Shown: positions 4,988-6,048 of the stretch, in pieces
How the letters are laid out: each line of letters opens with the position of its first letter
Numbering within the stretch: position 1 is the stretch's first letter
Source: Betaproteobacteria bacterium
Lineage (GTDB): Bacteria; Pseudomonadota; Gammaproteobacteria; Burkholderiales; Methylophilaceae
Direction: 5' to 3'
Assembly (NCBI GenBank): GCA_009926035.1
Contig: RFPQ01000054.1
Coordinates: 1-6,048, forward strand
DNA length: 6,048 nt
Notes under the pieces: model-generated
What the model saw: the letters and a program-made list of their open reading frames with translations, nothing else
Database searches by the model: none
What the model was told of the DNA's origin: nothing
Program-made: the position numbers and the translations under genes

Positions 4988-6048
4988 ATGAAATTTAACT
5001 TCCCCGTAGTCATCATTGACGAAGACTTCAAATCTGAAAATTCATCTGGTCTTGGTATCAGAGTTTTAGCAAAAGCGATTGAGGAAGAAAATTTCGAAGT
5101 GCTTGGTGTTACAAGCTATGGTGACCTGTCTTCTTTTGCCCAACAGCAAAGTCGAGCTTCTGCATTTATTCTTTCTATTGACGACGAAGAATTTGTTGAA
5201 GAAAATCAAACCGCTCTTGAGCAATTAAAAAATTTCGTAGATGAAATTAGATTTCGCAATGAAGAAATTCCAATATTTCTGCATGGCGAAACAAGAACAA
5301 GTCGTCACATTCCAAATGAAATCTTAAGAGAGCTTAATGGTTTTATTCATATGCATGAAGATACGCCTGAGTTTGTTGCGCGTTATATTGTGCGTGAAGC
5401 AAGAACTTATTTAGATAGCTTGCCTCCACCGTTTTTCAAAGCCCTTACTCACTATGCAGGCGATGGCTCTTACTCTTGGCATTGCCCTGGCCACTCAGGT
5501 GGTGTTGCTTTTCTAAAGTCTCCTGTCGGTCAAATGTTTCACCAATTCTTTGGTGAAAATATGCTTAGAGCTGACGTATGTAATGCAGTAGATGAATTAG
5601 GGCAATTGCTCGACCACACGGGCCCTGTAGGCGCTTCAGAGAGAAATGCAGCGCGCATATATAACTCTGATCATCTCTATTTCGTTACAAACGGTACATC
5701 GACGTCTAATAAGATGGTTTGGCATTCAACAGTAGCACCAGGTGATATTGTAATCGTAGATCGAAATTGCCATAAATCAGTATTGCACTCCATTATTATG
5801 ACTGGCGCTATTCCAATTTTCTTGATGCCAACAAGAAATCACTTTGGCATTATTGGGCCTATCCCTAAAAAAGAATTTGAATGGAAAAATATTCAAGACA
5901 AAATTCAAAAGAATCCATTCATCACCAATAAAAAAGATAAGCCTCGTGTATTAACAATTACACAATCAACATATGACGGCATTCTTTATAACGTTGAAGA
6001 AATTAAAGAAATGTTAGATGGAAAAATTGATTCGCTTCATTTTGATGA
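4988..6048 (+). CDS. Orn/Lys/Arg-type PLP decarboxylase, 5' part (cut by window end)
   Basis: N-terminal 353 codons of an inducible-type (AdiA/CadA/SpeC-like, fold type I) amino acid decarboxylase; whole family members have about 750 residues. Residues 1-130 form the wing (OKR_DC_1_N, receiver-like) domain, with acidic residues D11-D13 after the first strand. The PLP domain follows: SWHCPGHSGG at 163-172, LLDHTGPVGASE at 207-218, the phosphate-binding TNGTSTSNK at 234-242, and DRNCHKS at 258-264 with the His that stacks on PLP in relatives. The window stops at LHFD, just before the usual E-A-W, so the PLP-binding lysine is not visible. Relatives decarboxylate arginine, lysine or ornithine. 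The visible half resembles AdiA (for example VDRNCHKS and RNHFGIIGPI by memory), but substrate cannot be assigned. It starts 9 bases after dcd, behind a good ribosome site, in what is probably a dcd-decarboxylase operon. A biosynthetic polyamine role is an inference. Confidence 0.93.
   Translation, partial: MKFNFPVVIIDEDFKSENSSGLGIRVLAKAIEEENFEVLGVTSYGDLSSFAQQQSRASAFILSIDDEEFVEENQTALEQLKNFVDEIRFRNEEIPIFLHGETRTSRHIPNEILRELNGFIHMHEDTPEFVARYIVREARTYLDSLPPPFFKALTHYAGDGSYSWHCPGHSGGVAFLKSPVGQMFHQFFGENMLRADVCNAVDELGQLLDHTGPVGASERNAARIYNSDHLYFVTNGTSTSNKMVWHSTVAPGDIVIVDRNCHKSVLHSIIMTGAIPIFLMPTRNHFGIIGPIPKKEFEWKNIQDKIQKNPFITNKKDKPRVLTITQSTYDGILYNVEEIKEMLDGKIDSLHFD

Overview
The window looks like chromosomal core metabolism from an AT-rich betaproteobacterium. 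The best guess is a small-genome member of Methylophilaceae (the OM43 / 'Ca. Methylopumilus' type). The grounds are the protein styles and the combination of an oxidative hexose-phosphate cassette with a mrp ... dcd - Orn/Lys/Arg decarboxylase neighbourhood that I associate with betaproteobacteria. This placement is an inference from memory, not from a search.

Layout. (1) 12-1100 (+): mrp/apbC, a P-loop iron-sulfur cluster carrier. (2) 1097-1774 (-): pgl, 6-phosphogluconolactonase, convergent with mrp and overlapping it by 4 bases at the stop codons. (3) 1775-1927: a divergent intergenic region with a perfect extended -10 element facing gnd and a weaker candidate promoter facing pgl. (4) 1928-2836 (+): gnd, a short (302-residue) decarboxylating 6-phosphogluconate dehydrogenase of the probable NAD type. 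(5) 2861-4336 (+): zwf, glucose-6-phosphate dehydrogenase, 24 bases after gnd. (6) 4361-4405: a strong intrinsic terminator. (7) 4420-4978 (+): dcd, dCTP deaminase. Its N-terminal coding segment is out of frame with the body, apparently through an 8-base deletion, leaving an open body from 4463. (8) 4988-6048 (+): the first 353 codons of an Orn/Lys/Arg-type PLP decarboxylase, cut by the window end.

How the genes work together. Zwf, Pgl and Gnd are the three consecutive steps glucose-6-phosphate -> 6-phosphogluconolactone -> 6-phosphogluconate -> ribulose-5-phosphate + CO2. In a ribulose-monophosphate methylotroph these steps form the dissimilatory (oxidative) RuMP cycle, which burns formaldehyde to CO2 and makes NAD(P)H. 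In another organism they would be the oxidative pentose phosphate pathway. The cassette sits as a self-contained divergent unit between mrp and dcd. Dcd supplies dUTP for thymidylate synthesis. The decarboxylase probably makes a polyamine precursor and is likely co-transcribed with dcd.

No mobile element, CRISPR array, tRNA or rRNA was seen, and nothing that looks like a new system. The observation most worth following is the disrupted 5' end of dcd, which could be a real truncation, a strain-level mutation or an assembly error.
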